Below the pieces are notes generated by a model, which was given only the letters and a program-made list of their open reading frames with translations, did no database searches and was not told where the DNA came from. Made by a program: the position numbers and the translations under genes. From NCBI GenBank assembly GCA_934500875.1, contig CAKSTL010000006.1, positions 62,001 to 126,000 of the forward strand: a DNA stretch of 64,000 bases, given 5' to 3'. Each line of letters starts with the position of its first letter. Position 1 is the stretch's first letter. This document shows positions 8,609 to 16,705 of this stretch, one piece after another. Source of the stretch: an uncultured Clostridia bacterium. Its GTDB lineage: Bacteria > Bacillota > Clostridia > UMGS1810.

Positions 8609-9511
8609 ATGGCAAAAATATACAAGTTAAGTGCGCACGGCTACACGGTGCAGATTGTTGCCCGATACGGAATGAACTGTATAAAAATCGAGCATGAAAC
8701 GGGCGTTGATGTGCTGAGAACTCCCGATGATACCGACGTTTTGCAGACGCAGGTTTTATACGGTATTCCCGTTTTGTTTTTTCCGAACAGAATATCTGGC
8801 GGACGGTTTGAATTTGAGGGCAGAGAGTATGTTTTGCCCATAAACGAGCCGAAGCTCAACAATTTTTGCCACGGCGATTTGCATAAGCTTGCGTTTGACG
8901 TGACAGAGTGCGGCGATACGCACATTACGGGCGTCTACACCGCCTCGGACGACAATAAATATATGACTTTTCCGCACTCATTCGAGTTTAAAATCGGGTA
9001 TGAAATTTTGCCCGACGGCGTTCATCAGAACGTATTGGTAAAAAATACGTCGGATAAAAATATGCCGTTTGCGCTTGCGTTTCACACGTCTTTTAATCTG
9101 GACGAGGGCGACAGGGTGAAAATTCCGGTGCGCAGAAAGGTTTTGCGCAATATGCAGACGTATCTTCCGACGGGTGCGTTTGAGGATGATTTTGACGAAA
9201 AAAGTGCGCTTTCAGACGGCAGTTTTTCGCCTTACGGCACTGCGGTGAGCGCATTGTACGAGGTATCGGACGGCGGTATTTTGCTGTATAAAAACAGAGA
9301 AAACGCATATATTTCGTATTCGGTTGACGAAAAATACAAATATTGTATGTTATTTAACGGCGACGGCAAAAGTTTTTTGTGTACCGAACCGCAGACGTGG
9401 ATTACAGACTGCCCCAATTTGCCGCTTGACCGCAAGAAATGCGGATTTGATTTTATAGCGCCAAACGAGGTTAAAACATACAAATCGGTTATAAAGGTAA
9501 GTAAAAATTAA
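8609..9511 (+). CDS. Aldose 1-epimerase-like (mutarotase superfamily) protein
   Basis: 300 residues from ATG 8609, with GGAG seven bases upstream. The galactose-mutarotase-like beta-supersandwich is suggested by FPNRISGGRFEFEGREY near residue 70, the NNFCHGDLH segment with a candidate catalytic His at ~95, and the CTEPQTWITDCPN segment near the C terminus. It likely interconverts sugar anomers or binds a sugar. It is set apart from the preceding operon by a hairpin and by the structured leader, so its expression is probably controlled separately. Confidence 0.78.
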   Translation: MAKIYKLSAHGYTVQIVARYGMNCIKIEHETGVDVLRTPDDTDVLQTQVLYGIPVLFFPNRISGGRFEFEGREYVLPINEPKLNNFCHGDLHKLAFDVTECGDTHITGVYTASDDNKYMTFPHSFEFKIGYEILPDGVHQNVLVKNTSDKNMPFALAFHTSFNLDEGDRVKIPVRRKVLRNMQTYLPTGAFEDDFDEKSALSDGSFSPYGTAVSALYEVSDGGILLYKNRENAYISYSVDEKYKYCMLFNGDGKSFLCTEPQTWITDCPNLPLDRKKCGFDFIAPNEVKTYKSVIKVSKN

Positions 9512-9584
9512 TACTGATGTCAATGTGATATCAATATGGCACGTATACAAATTTAAAATAATATCAATTATGCACCGTAATGCC

Positions 9585-9630
9585 GCCGCCCGACTTTTGC
9601 CATACGGCAATAAGACAGCAATTGGGCGGC
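9585..9630. terminator. Nested inverted repeat between convergent genes
   Basis: GCCGCCC (9585-9591) pairs with GGGCGGC (9624-9630), and TTGCC/GGCAA forms an inner stem. It sits in the gap between the ends of two convergent genes, so it may act as a terminator. There is no clear T-run, so this is weak. Confidence 0.35.
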
Positions 9631-9683
9631 AATAATTACGGCAGATTAAACTGCGGAATGTACCGCCAAATTTGTGCGTGTTT

Positions 9684-10544
9684 TTATCCGAGTATTTCTA
9701 TAAAATGAGTTCTTTCAAAAACCTCATCCGGCATTATGCAAATAATGCCGTCTTTTTTTTCAAGAGAGCCGTCAAAGCCCTGTTTTTCCGAAATCCCGCA
9801 CCACGGCTCTATGCACACGTATTTTCTGTAAGGAAGCGTCCAGACCGCAAGCGAGGTGTGATTGCAAAATCCTATGCGCACCTTCCGACCGCCGTTTTTA
9901 TGACCCAGTATTACGCTTTGCGAATTTATGTTTTTAAAAATATATGTGCATTTTTCAAATTCTTTGTAGTCAAGAAAAAGAGTGTTGTTTATAAGGTTTA
10001 TTTTTTCTGTTTTTCCGTTGAAAAATCCGTTTTCAAGCATATGGCGGGTAAGGGACGAGTCGTTTTCAAATTTTATAAAATACTCATCCGCACCCTCGGG
10101 ACAGGAATATCCCTCGTGTCCGCCGAACGAAAAATACATCTTGCCGTTTCCCGTATTTTTTGCGCAGTAGGTAATGTCAAGCCTGTTTAAAGAAAGCTCA
10201 AAACATATGCGCAGTTCAAAGTCGAACGGATAACTCTTTTTTGTATCGGAATCGGATTTTAAAAGAAAACACGCTTTGTCTGCGGTTAAATTTTCAACCT
10301 CAAATTCTTTAAATCTTGCAAATCCGTGAATCGGCATTTCGTATCTTTTTTTGCCGAAGGTATAATGTCTGCCGTTAAGGCTTCCGCAAACGGGAAACAA
10401 AACCGGGGCGGTAAAGCCCCACACATTTTTGTCAGCCTGCCACATATATTCCGTTTTTTCGCTGCGAAGGCTTAAAAGCTGTGCGCCGAGCGAAGAAATT
10501 TTTGCGGTAAGTTTTTCGTTTTGCAAAGTAACAGTATTATTCAA
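9684..10544 (-). CDS. Aldose 1-epimerase family protein (LacX-like)
   Basis: About 286 residues. The start is taken as TTG 10544, eight bases after AAAGGAG; a TTG two codons earlier is too close to it. The mutarotase-type fold is shown by FPVCGSLNGRHYTFGKKRY, the candidate catalytic region PIHGFARFKEF (His ~76) and GGHEGYSCPEGADEYF, and CIEPWCGISEKQG towards the C terminus. It is the second gene of a two-gene transcript with the sensor-regulator. It may equilibrate the anomers of the sugar that the regulator senses. Confidence 0.82.
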   Translation of the reverse strand: MNNTVTLQNEKLTAKISSLGAQLLSLRSEKTEYMWQADKNVWGFTAPVLFPVCGSLNGRHYTFGKKRYEMPIHGFARFKEFEVENLTADKACFLLKSDSDTKKSYPFDFELRICFELSLNRLDITYCAKNTGNGKMYFSFGGHEGYSCPEGADEYFIKFENDSSLTRHMLENGFFNGKTEKINLINNTLFLDYKEFEKCTYIFKNINSQSVILGHKNGGRKVRIGFCNHTSLAVWTLPYRKYVCIEPWCGISEKQGFDGSLEKKDGIICIMPDEVFERTHFIEILG

Positions 10545-10546
10545 AG

Positions 10547-11662
10547 TCAATTCTCCTTTCGGACAGGGATAAAGTCTGTAATGCTTAAACTTTCAAGAAA
10601 TTCCTTAAGTTCGTTTTTTGATTTTGTGTGCGTAAGGGTAAAAATTTTGTTAAGCTTGTAACGCAGAGCCGAATCGGAAAGATAAAGCTTTTCGGCGAGC
10701 GCACCGTATGAATCGCCGTTCATAATTCCTTTCAAAATCATAGCAAGCGAAGTGTCGGACGAGCCGAAAATTGCGTCAAGCCCGATTATTTTGCTGATTT
10801 TGCCGTCGTTGAAAATTGTGTGTGTGCAAGGCTCAAAATTGTTGGAAATAATGCTGCAGCCGCTTTCAAATTTTATGTTCTGCGTGCTTTTGCGCACGAT
10901 TATATCGTAATCCACCAAAATGCTCACCGAGCTTACGCAAGGGTTTTCGGAAAGATAAAAATAAGCCTTTCGTGCCTGAGTGCCCATTTCTTTGTACTTT
11001 GGCGCAACGCTTGTAACGGCAGGGCTTATATGCTCGCTTATAAACGAATTTCCGTAGCCTGCAACAAAAACGTCACCCGGAATTTTTATACCTTTTTTCT
11101 GCGCACAGGATATAAACAGGGCGGCAAAATAATCGTTTGAACATATCACGCCGCCGTATGATGAAATGCTTTCTGTAAGGCTGTTTACGCAGTCCTCGGC
11201 ACCGGTTTGGTTGTAATATATATTCTCGGAGGCGTCTTTTTTGTAGAGCGCAGAATATGCCTCGTCAAAAGCCGCTTTTTTCTCGTTGTCAATGGTTGAG
11301 TGCTTGTTTACCCCCAAAAGCGCAATATTGTTTCTGCCCGCCGATTTAAAATATTTCAAAAGGCTTGTGACCGCCGCTTTTCTGTTTGTTTTAATGGTGC
11401 TTATGCGGCTGTCAACGTCTGCTATTTCGGTGCCGATAACTATGGGACGCAGATTGTTTTCAATGCAAAGTGTAATGCTTTTTTTCAAAAAATGATTTGT
11501 TGTGCCTATTATCGGCACGACAGAGGATTTGTCAAAATTTTTTATATCCTCCGCCGTCACAATTTCGTATTTCTGCCTTCCTATGCCGTCAAGCGTTTCG
11601 CTGCACCAGCTTGATTTTAAATAGTTTTCCTCGGCAATTATCGGAATTTTTGAGTTTTTCAC
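10547..11662 (-). CDS. Transcription regulator: LacI-type sensor domain with C-terminal LuxR-like HTH
   Basis: About 371 residues from GTG 11662, with GGGGGTG seven bases upstream; GTG 11677 is an alternative. Residues ~1-260 match the periplasmic-binding-protein-like sensor of LacI regulators, seen best in GVICSNDYFAALF and GIKIPGDVFVAGYGNSF. The usual N-terminal LacI helix-turn-helix is absent. A LuxR-like helix-turn-helix lies at the C terminus instead (SYGALAEKLYLSDSALRYKL). It is divergently transcribed from the nine-gene operon and is probably its regulator, with a sugar or sugar acid as effector. Confidence 0.75.
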   Translation of the reverse strand: MKNSKIPIIAEENYLKSSWCSETLDGIGRQKYEIVTAEDIKNFDKSSVVPIIGTTNHFLKKSITLCIENNLRPIVIGTEIADVDSRISTIKTNRKAAVTSLLKYFKSAGRNNIALLGVNKHSTIDNEKKAAFDEAYSALYKKDASENIYYNQTGAEDCVNSLTESISSYGGVICSNDYFAALFISCAQKKGIKIPGDVFVAGYGNSFISEHISPAVTSVAPKYKEMGTQARKAYFYLSENPCVSSVSILVDYDIIVRKSTQNIKFESGCSIISNNFEPCTHTIFNDGKISKIIGLDAIFGSSDTSLAMILKGIMNGDSYGALAEKLYLSDSALRYKLNKIFTLTHTKSKNELKEFLESLSITDFIPVRKEN

Positions 11663-11697
11663 AGCGCACACCCCCACTGATTTAAACTTGATGAACT

Positions 11698-11726
11698 ATT
11701 ATACAACACGAAATGTAATTTTGCAA
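11698..11726 (-). promoter_or_regulatory. Sigma-A-type promoter of the regulator/mutarotase pair
   Basis: Read on the minus strand: TTGCAA (-35, 11726-11721), a 17-base spacer and a consensus TATAAT (11703-11698). It points to the regulator start about 35 bases away. Confidence 0.7.
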
Positions 11727-11767
11727 TACCCAATTTTAATTTTTTTAAGCCGTCATAAATGAGTATT

Positions 11768-11794
11768 TTGTATTCTGCGGTTTGTACTTATAAT
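11768..11794 (+). promoter_or_regulatory. Likely promoter of the nine-gene operon
   Basis: A consensus TATAAT at 11789-11794 lies 22 bases before the ribosome site GGAGG (11802-11806). The -35 is weak: TTGTAT at 11768-11773, with a 15-base spacer. Weak -35 boxes are common in activated promoters. The divergent regulator gene begins about 100 bases upstream. Confidence 0.45.
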
Positions 11795-11815
11795 TATATA
11801 CGGAGGTATTGCGGT

Positions 11816-12742
11816 ATGAAAAAAGTTAAAAAAATAGATATGCACGTTCATTGCATAGAAGAAAGAGGTATTCCCAAGCTTTCGGGGCATTTTTATCCCA
11901 CGGTTTTTGAACTTAGAAAAATGTATGACAAAATAGGCGTTGAAAAAGGCGTGCTTCTGCCGCCGGGAACCTGTCCCGAATTTACCACAGAGCGGCTTTC
12001 GCCGAGAGAGGCGGAGGCGATTGCAAAAAAATACAGCGACACAATAGGCTGGTGGTTTTTGGGTCTTGACCCGAGATTTGGCAGCAACAACGAAAACACC
12101 GATTTTTCGCACTATATAAATTACTACAAGGCGCACGGCGCCAAGGGCATAAGCGAGCTTATATCAAACATAAGCCTTGACGATAAGAGAGTGTTAAACC
12201 TTTTTAAGCACTGCGAAAAGTGTGGTATGTCGGTTACGCTCCATTTCGGAAAAGATGAGTACGACTACGGCGTTGTTGACAAACTGCACCTGCCGAGGCT
12301 TGAAAAGGTTTTAAAAATGTTTCCCGATTTGAAAATTATAGGACACTCGGTGCGTTTCTGGTCTGAGCTTGACGCCGGCGTAACCGAGGATACAAGGGAC
12401 GGCTATCCTTCGGGAAAAGTTAAAAAAGAGGGCAGAGTGGGATATTTAATGCGAAAGTATAAAAATCTTTACTGCGACCTTTCTTCGCTTTCGGGTTACC
12501 GTGCAATGAAACGTGACGAGGAATATGCCTGCAAATTTATGGAGGAATTTTCGGACCGTATTTTTTACGCTACCGATATTCACGACCCTGAAAATATAAA
12601 TCCCGAAAACCCGGCATATGAGATGCTGAATCTTTCAAAATTTTTGGATGATATGTGCGAGGGCGGCAAAATAAGCTATGATACATACGAAAAAATCTGC
12701 CGTAAAAATGCGCTCAGACTGCTGGGCGAATGTGAGGACTGA
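11816..12742 (+). CDS. Amidohydrolase-family TIM-barrel hydrolase (possible sugar lactonase)
   Basis: 308 residues from ATG 11816, with GGAGG ten bases upstream. Metal-site motifs of the amidohydrolase-2 group are visible: DMHVHC near the N terminus (HxH), TLHFGKDEY at mid-protein, KIIGHSVRFW, and the late aspartate in YATDIHDPE. This group includes lactonases and decarboxylases of the L-fuconolactone and vanillate/resorcylate type. It is first in an operon with a dehydratase, an aldolase and an SDR, so a sugar-lactone hydrolase is the best inference. Decarboxylase or amidase activity cannot be excluded. Confidence 0.75.
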   Translation: MKKVKKIDMHVHCIEERGIPKLSGHFYPTVFELRKMYDKIGVEKGVLLPPGTCPEFTTERLSPREAEAIAKKYSDTIGWWFLGLDPRFGSNNENTDFSHYINYYKAHGAKGISELISNISLDDKRVLNLFKHCEKCGMSVTLHFGKDEYDYGVVDKLHLPRLEKVLKMFPDLKIIGHSVRFWSELDAGVTEDTRDGYPSGKVKKEGRVGYLMRKYKNLYCDLSSLSGYRAMKRDEEYACKFMEEFSDRIFYATDIHDPENINPENPAYEMLNLSKFLDDMCEGGKISYDTYEKICRKNALRLLGECED

Positions 12743-12747
12743 AATTT

Positions 12748-14346
12748 ATGCAAAATTCAAAAATCTTAAAAACCGACGTTCTTGTTTTCGGCGGCGGCAT
12801 TGCAGGCGTAAAGGCGGCATATACCGCAGCAAAAAACGGGTGCGCTGCGGTTTTGATATCAAAAGGCAGAGAGTGTGCGTCAAATTATATTTTAGGCTTT
12901 AACGCACCGCTTGACAAAGCCGACAGCGCAGAGCTTTATGCCGAAGATACAATAAACGGCGGAGGCGGAATAAACAATTTAAAATGCGTTAAAACGCTTT
13001 GCCAAAACGCTGTTTCGGAGATTGAGTTTACCGAAAATGCAGGGCTTGAATTTGACCGTGACAAAAACGGATACAATCTTTTAAAACCGCTCGGGTGCAG
13101 CGTAAAAAGGCTTGCACACATCAAAAACAGGACGGGAGCAATAACGCTTGAAAAATTTTTTGAAATGGCAAAGGATGAAGGCGTAAAAATAATTTTTGAC
13201 GCTATGCTTTCGGATATAATTGTGCAAAACGGCAGGGCAATCGGGGCGTCGGTGCTTGATTTGAAAAACAAAAGAGAGTTTTTTGTGTGCGCAAAATCCA
13301 CTGTTATTGCAACCGGCGGAATACACATTGCAAAAGACAGCACATACCCCGTTTCAATGACGGGCGACGGTTATGCTGCGGCATACCGTGCCGGCGCCTG
13401 CCTTACCGATATGGAATTTATTCAGTATGAGCCGTGCAGATGTATATATCCCGAAAAACTCGGAATTTCCACAACGCTGCTTGCAAAGGGCGGTAAAATT
13501 ACAAACCGTCACGGCGAGCGGTTTCTTACAAAAAATTACAAATCCGAGGGCGATATTCCCAAGGACGTGCTTGCAAGGCTTATTTACCGTGAAATTACGG
13601 ACAAAAACGCATCTGAGCACGGCGGAGTGTATCTTGACCTTACTGACATAGACGAGGCGGAAATTAAAATAAATCATTCGCTTTATTACAATCGGTTTAA
13701 AAATGCGGGAATTGACATTACAAAGCAAAAAATAGAGGTTGCGCCGTGCGCACATTCGTTTATGGGCGGAATTGTGATTGACAGCGAATGCAGAACCTGC
13801 GTTGACGGACTTTTTGCCGCAGGCGAGGCGGCAGGAGGCATTCACGGTGCAAACCGTGTGGGAGGAAACGCAGGCACGGAGGTTTATGTGTTCGGCACGG
13901 CGGCAGGCAAAAGCGCCGCAGAATACGCAAAAAAATGTGATGCGGAATGTGCGCAGAACCGTGACGCAAAAATTTCGGACAAAAAAATGCCGCCGAAGAA
14001 AAAGACTCAGAACCGAGAGTATTTTGAAAACATAAAAAGCGAAATCCGCACGGTTATGTCGGAATATATGGGACCTGTGAGAAACGGCAAAAATCTTGAG
14101 AGGGCATACAAAATAATATGCGGCGCCGAGGATGAAGCAAACAGCTTTTCGCCTCTTGACTTTGACGCTCTGGTGAGCAAAAAAGAATGTGAAAATTTAT
14201 CCGTTGTATGCAAATGCGCCGTCTGCGGTGCGCTTTTGCGGAAAGAATCGAGAGGTGCGCATTGCCGCAGCGATTATCCTTTGACGCTTGATAAGTACAG
14301 AAAGAATTTTTTACATAAAATTGATTTCAAAAGGGAATTAATATGA
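12748..14346 (+). CDS. FAD-dependent oxidoreductase, fumarate reductase/L-aspartate oxidase-like
   Basis: 532 residues. The FAD-binding dinucleotide motif VFGGGIAGVKAA is at ~16-27. ATGGIH at mid-protein, then GLFAAGEAAGGIHGANRVGG near 350, and ESRGAHCRSDYP near the C terminus match the flavoprotein subunit of succinate dehydrogenase, fumarate reductase and L-aspartate oxidase. The last has Cys where relatives usually have a histidine or tyrosine-like residue. It lacks a signal peptide. It probably oxidises or reduces an alpha-hydroxy or unsaturated acid intermediate of this operon. It begins 5 bases after the amidohydrolase and overlaps the next gene by 4. Confidence 0.82.
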   Translation: MQNSKILKTDVLVFGGGIAGVKAAYTAAKNGCAAVLISKGRECASNYILGFNAPLDKADSAELYAEDTINGGGGINNLKCVKTLCQNAVSEIEFTENAGLEFDRDKNGYNLLKPLGCSVKRLAHIKNRTGAITLEKFFEMAKDEGVKIIFDAMLSDIIVQNGRAIGASVLDLKNKREFFVCAKSTVIATGGIHIAKDSTYPVSMTGDGYAAAYRAGACLTDMEFIQYEPCRCIYPEKLGISTTLLAKGGKITNRHGERFLTKNYKSEGDIPKDVLARLIYREITDKNASEHGGVYLDLTDIDEAEIKINHSLYYNRFKNAGIDITKQKIEVAPCAHSFMGGIVIDSECRTCVDGLFAAGEAAGGIHGANRVGGNAGTEVYVFGTAAGKSAAEYAKKCDAECAQNRDAKISDKKMPPKKKTQNREYFENIKSEIRTVMSEYMGPVRNGKNLERAYKIICGAEDEANSFSPLDFDALVSKKECENLSVVCKCAVCGALLRKESRGAHCRSDYPLTLDKYRKNFLHKIDFKRELI

Positions 14347-15170
14347 ATTTAAAAATAACTCATATTTGCGAAAATGTCAAAAACCTCTGCCGCCGCACGG
14401 GAAGGACGGCAGGAATTTACAAAAACTGTTTCAACGTTCTTACCGAGGATAATGAGCTGGTGACGTTTTTTAAAAAAACAGAGCGGTTTTCCACCCGTGC
14501 GGTTTTGACAAACGGGTGCGAAGATATGACCTCGCTTCCGATATCGGACGGTATGACGGTGACGGGATATGAAAAGTGCATTATCGTCGGGAATGTTGTT
14601 TTTGAAATTGACTCTCCGAAAATTATAACAACAAAGCGCACAAAAATAACGGTGCGAGAGGATATTGAAAAAAATATCGGCATTTTGAAAAAAACGGTTG
14701 AAAAATACGGCAGAAAAAGTTTGTTATTTGAAAATAAAGTTTTGTCCGAAAAGGTTAAAAACGGCTTTTGGCTGCTCAGAAAAAGTCCTTTGCAGGGCTT
14801 TGGTGCGCTTATAGGGCTCGGCGTCGGGCTTACTCCGTCGTGCGACGATTATTTGTCGGGCATTGCCGCATATTTTCACTTAAGCGGCACAAAAGGGCGG
14901 TTTAACGCTCTTCTTTCGGACTATCTTGTTAAATGCGGCGATACGGCGACAACGGCGGTGAGCAAAAATCTTTTGCTTGACGTTGCAAACGGGTACATAA
15001 ACAAAAGTCTTTACAATTTGATATATTCTGTTATGAATGACGGAAAAGAAACAGAAAAATGTGCGCTTGATATGATTGATTACGGCAGCACCTCGGGAAC
15101 CGAAACGTGCTGCGGTGTGATTTTGGGATATTTATTAAGCAGGGAAAGGGAGTTTAGAGAATGGTTGTAA
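14343..15170 (+). CDS. DUF2877 protein (AllH/YlbF-like)
   Basis: 275 residues with the two signatures of the DUF2877 family: GLGVGLTPSCDDYLSG near residue 158 and DYGSTSGTETCCGVILGYL near the C terminus. In E. coli the homologue AllH, with AllF (FdrA) and AllG (DUF1116), makes up the oxamate carbamoyltransferase of allantoin fermentation. All three partners are present here in the order H, F, G. It overlaps the FAD enzyme by 4 bases and fdrA by 10, consistent with coupled translation of a complex. Confidence 0.85.
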   Translation: MNLKITHICENVKNLCRRTGRTAGIYKNCFNVLTEDNELVTFFKKTERFSTRAVLTNGCEDMTSLPISDGMTVTGYEKCIIVGNVVFEIDSPKIITTKRTKITVREDIEKNIGILKKTVEKYGRKSLLFENKVLSEKVKNGFWLLRKSPLQGFGALIGLGVGLTPSCDDYLSGIAAYFHLSGTKGRFNALLSDYLVKCGDTATTAVSKNLLLDVANGYINKSLYNLIYSVMNDGKETEKCALDMIDYGSTSGTETCCGVILGYLLSREREFREWL

Positions 15171-16705
15171 AAAATTACATTGAAAAAAACCGTTATTACG
15201 ATTCGGTATTTCTTATGAAAATTGCGTCAAAGCTTGCGCAGACCGAAGATGTTGACAATGCTTCAATCGGAATGGGTACGCCGCTTAACAAAGAAACAAT
15301 TTCGGATTTGGGGCTTGACACCGGCGAAATGAAAAACGCCGGGCCGAACGACCTTATAATTGCGGTAAGGGCAAAGGACAATAAGGCTTGCGATAAGGCG
15401 AAGGAGGAATTTACAAGGCTTGTAAACGAAAGAAATTCGGGCGGTATGAAAAATTTGCACAGAAGCATTGCGGGCGCAAAGGCGGCAGTTCCCGGTGCAA
15501 ACCTTGCCATAATATCCGTTGCGGGCGAATATGCCGCCAAAGAGGCGGAAAGGGCGCTTTTAAACGATATGAACGTTTTTATGTTCAGCGACAATGTTGA
15601 TATCAAGGATGAGGTTTATCTTAAAAAGCTTGCGCAAAAAAAGGGTAAGTTTATGATGGGGCCGGGGTGCGGACTTTCGTTTATAAACGGCGCCGCAATA
15701 GGTCTTTGCAGTATGGTAAACCGCGGCGATATCGGTCTTGCAGGTGCGTCGGGAAGCGGTATTCAGACCGTTATGGTGCTTGTTCACAGAAACGGCTTCG
15801 GCATATCCCACGCAATAGGCACGGGCGGCCGTGATATGTCGGACGAGGTAGGCGGCATTACAATGATACAAAGCATTAAGGCGCTTGAGGACGACGAGGG
15901 CACAAAAGTTATTGCGCTTATTTCAAAACCGCCCGCACAGTCGGCGCTTTTAAAGGTTACAGACGTTATAAAAAAGTGCAGAAAGCCGGTTGTGGTGCAG
16001 TTTTTGGGCGGCGACAACAAAATTCTTGCCGAAAACAATATTATGTACTCCGAAACCTTTGACGAAACCGCAAAAAAGGTTATGGAGCTGTCGTGCGGTC
16101 ATAAGGTGGAACTGAAAAAGATTTTTGACGAAAGCATTGACATAAACGGCGAAATAAAAAAGTTTTCGCCGAAACAAAAATATTTCCGTGCAATACTCTG
16201 CGGAGGCTCGCTTGCCGACGAAACCCAGCTTTTGTGGAGAAAAAACACGGGCGATATATTCTCAAACGTTGCGCTGGATAAAAAATTTACGCTTCCCGAC
16301 CCGTTTACAAGCATAAAAAACACGGTTATCGACATAGGCGACGAAACGTTTACAAAGGGCAGGGCGCACGTTGCGATTGACCCTACGGCAAGGGTTAACC
16401 GTTTTGTAAAAGAGGCAAGGGATGAGGAAACGGCGGTTATATATCTTGATTTTCTTCTCGGATATGCGCTTCATCCCGACCCTGCTTCGGTTATGGCGAA
16501 GGTGATTTGCGAAGAAAAAGAACGTGCGAAAAAAGAGGGACGGCATCTTTTGGTGATTGCAACAATCTGTGGAAGCGACCTTGACCCTCAGAATTTTGAC
16601 AGGCAGGCGCAGATTTTAAAGGACGCAGGCGTAATTTTGGCTGATACAAACGTAAAAGCGGTAAATCTTGCAGAAAAAATTATCAAAGGGATGGAGGAAA
16701 GATAA
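15161..16705 (+). CDS. fdrA: FdrA-family acyl-CoA-synthetase-like protein (AllF homologue)
   Basis: 514 residues. It resembles the succinyl-CoA synthetase alpha/beta architecture without being one. A nucleotide- or CoA-binding segment GLAGASGSGIQTVMVLVHRNG lies near residue 190, with SHAIGTGGRDMSDEVGG after it, and a second synthetase-like half has VIYLDFLLGYALHPDPAS. E. coli FdrA is a subunit of oxamate carbamoyltransferase, which phosphorolyses an oxalurate-type substrate to an acyl phosphate. Placement between DUF2877 and DUF1116 genes, with 10-base overlap on one side and none on the other, supports the same complex here. The substrate may differ, because no carbamate kinase is adjacent. 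Confidence 0.85.
   Translation: MVVKNYIEKNRYYDSVFLMKIASKLAQTEDVDNASIGMGTPLNKETISDLGLDTGEMKNAGPNDLIIAVRAKDNKACDKAKEEFTRLVNERNSGGMKNLHRSIAGAKAAVPGANLAIISVAGEYAAKEAERALLNDMNVFMFSDNVDIKDEVYLKKLAQKKGKFMMGPGCGLSFINGAAIGLCSMVNRGDIGLAGASGSGIQTVMVLVHRNGFGISHAIGTGGRDMSDEVGGITMIQSIKALEDDEGTKVIALISKPPAQSALLKVTDVIKKCRKPVVVQFLGGDNKILAENNIMYSETFDETAKKVMELSCGHKVELKKIFDESIDINGEIKKFSPKQKYFRAILCGGSLADETQLLWRKNTGDIFSNVALDKKFTLPDPFTSIKNTVIDIGDETFTKGRAHVAIDPTARVNRFVKEARDEETAVIYLDFLLGYALHPDPASVMAKVICEEKERAKKEGRHLLVIATICGSDLDPQNFDRQAQILKDAGVILADTNVKAVNLAEKIIKGMEER

Noticed and set aside
9672..10190. A 172-codon plus-strand frame
   Set aside because: It lies antisense to the mutarotase gene, is rich in Phe, Lys and Arg runs from antisense codons and has no ribosome site.
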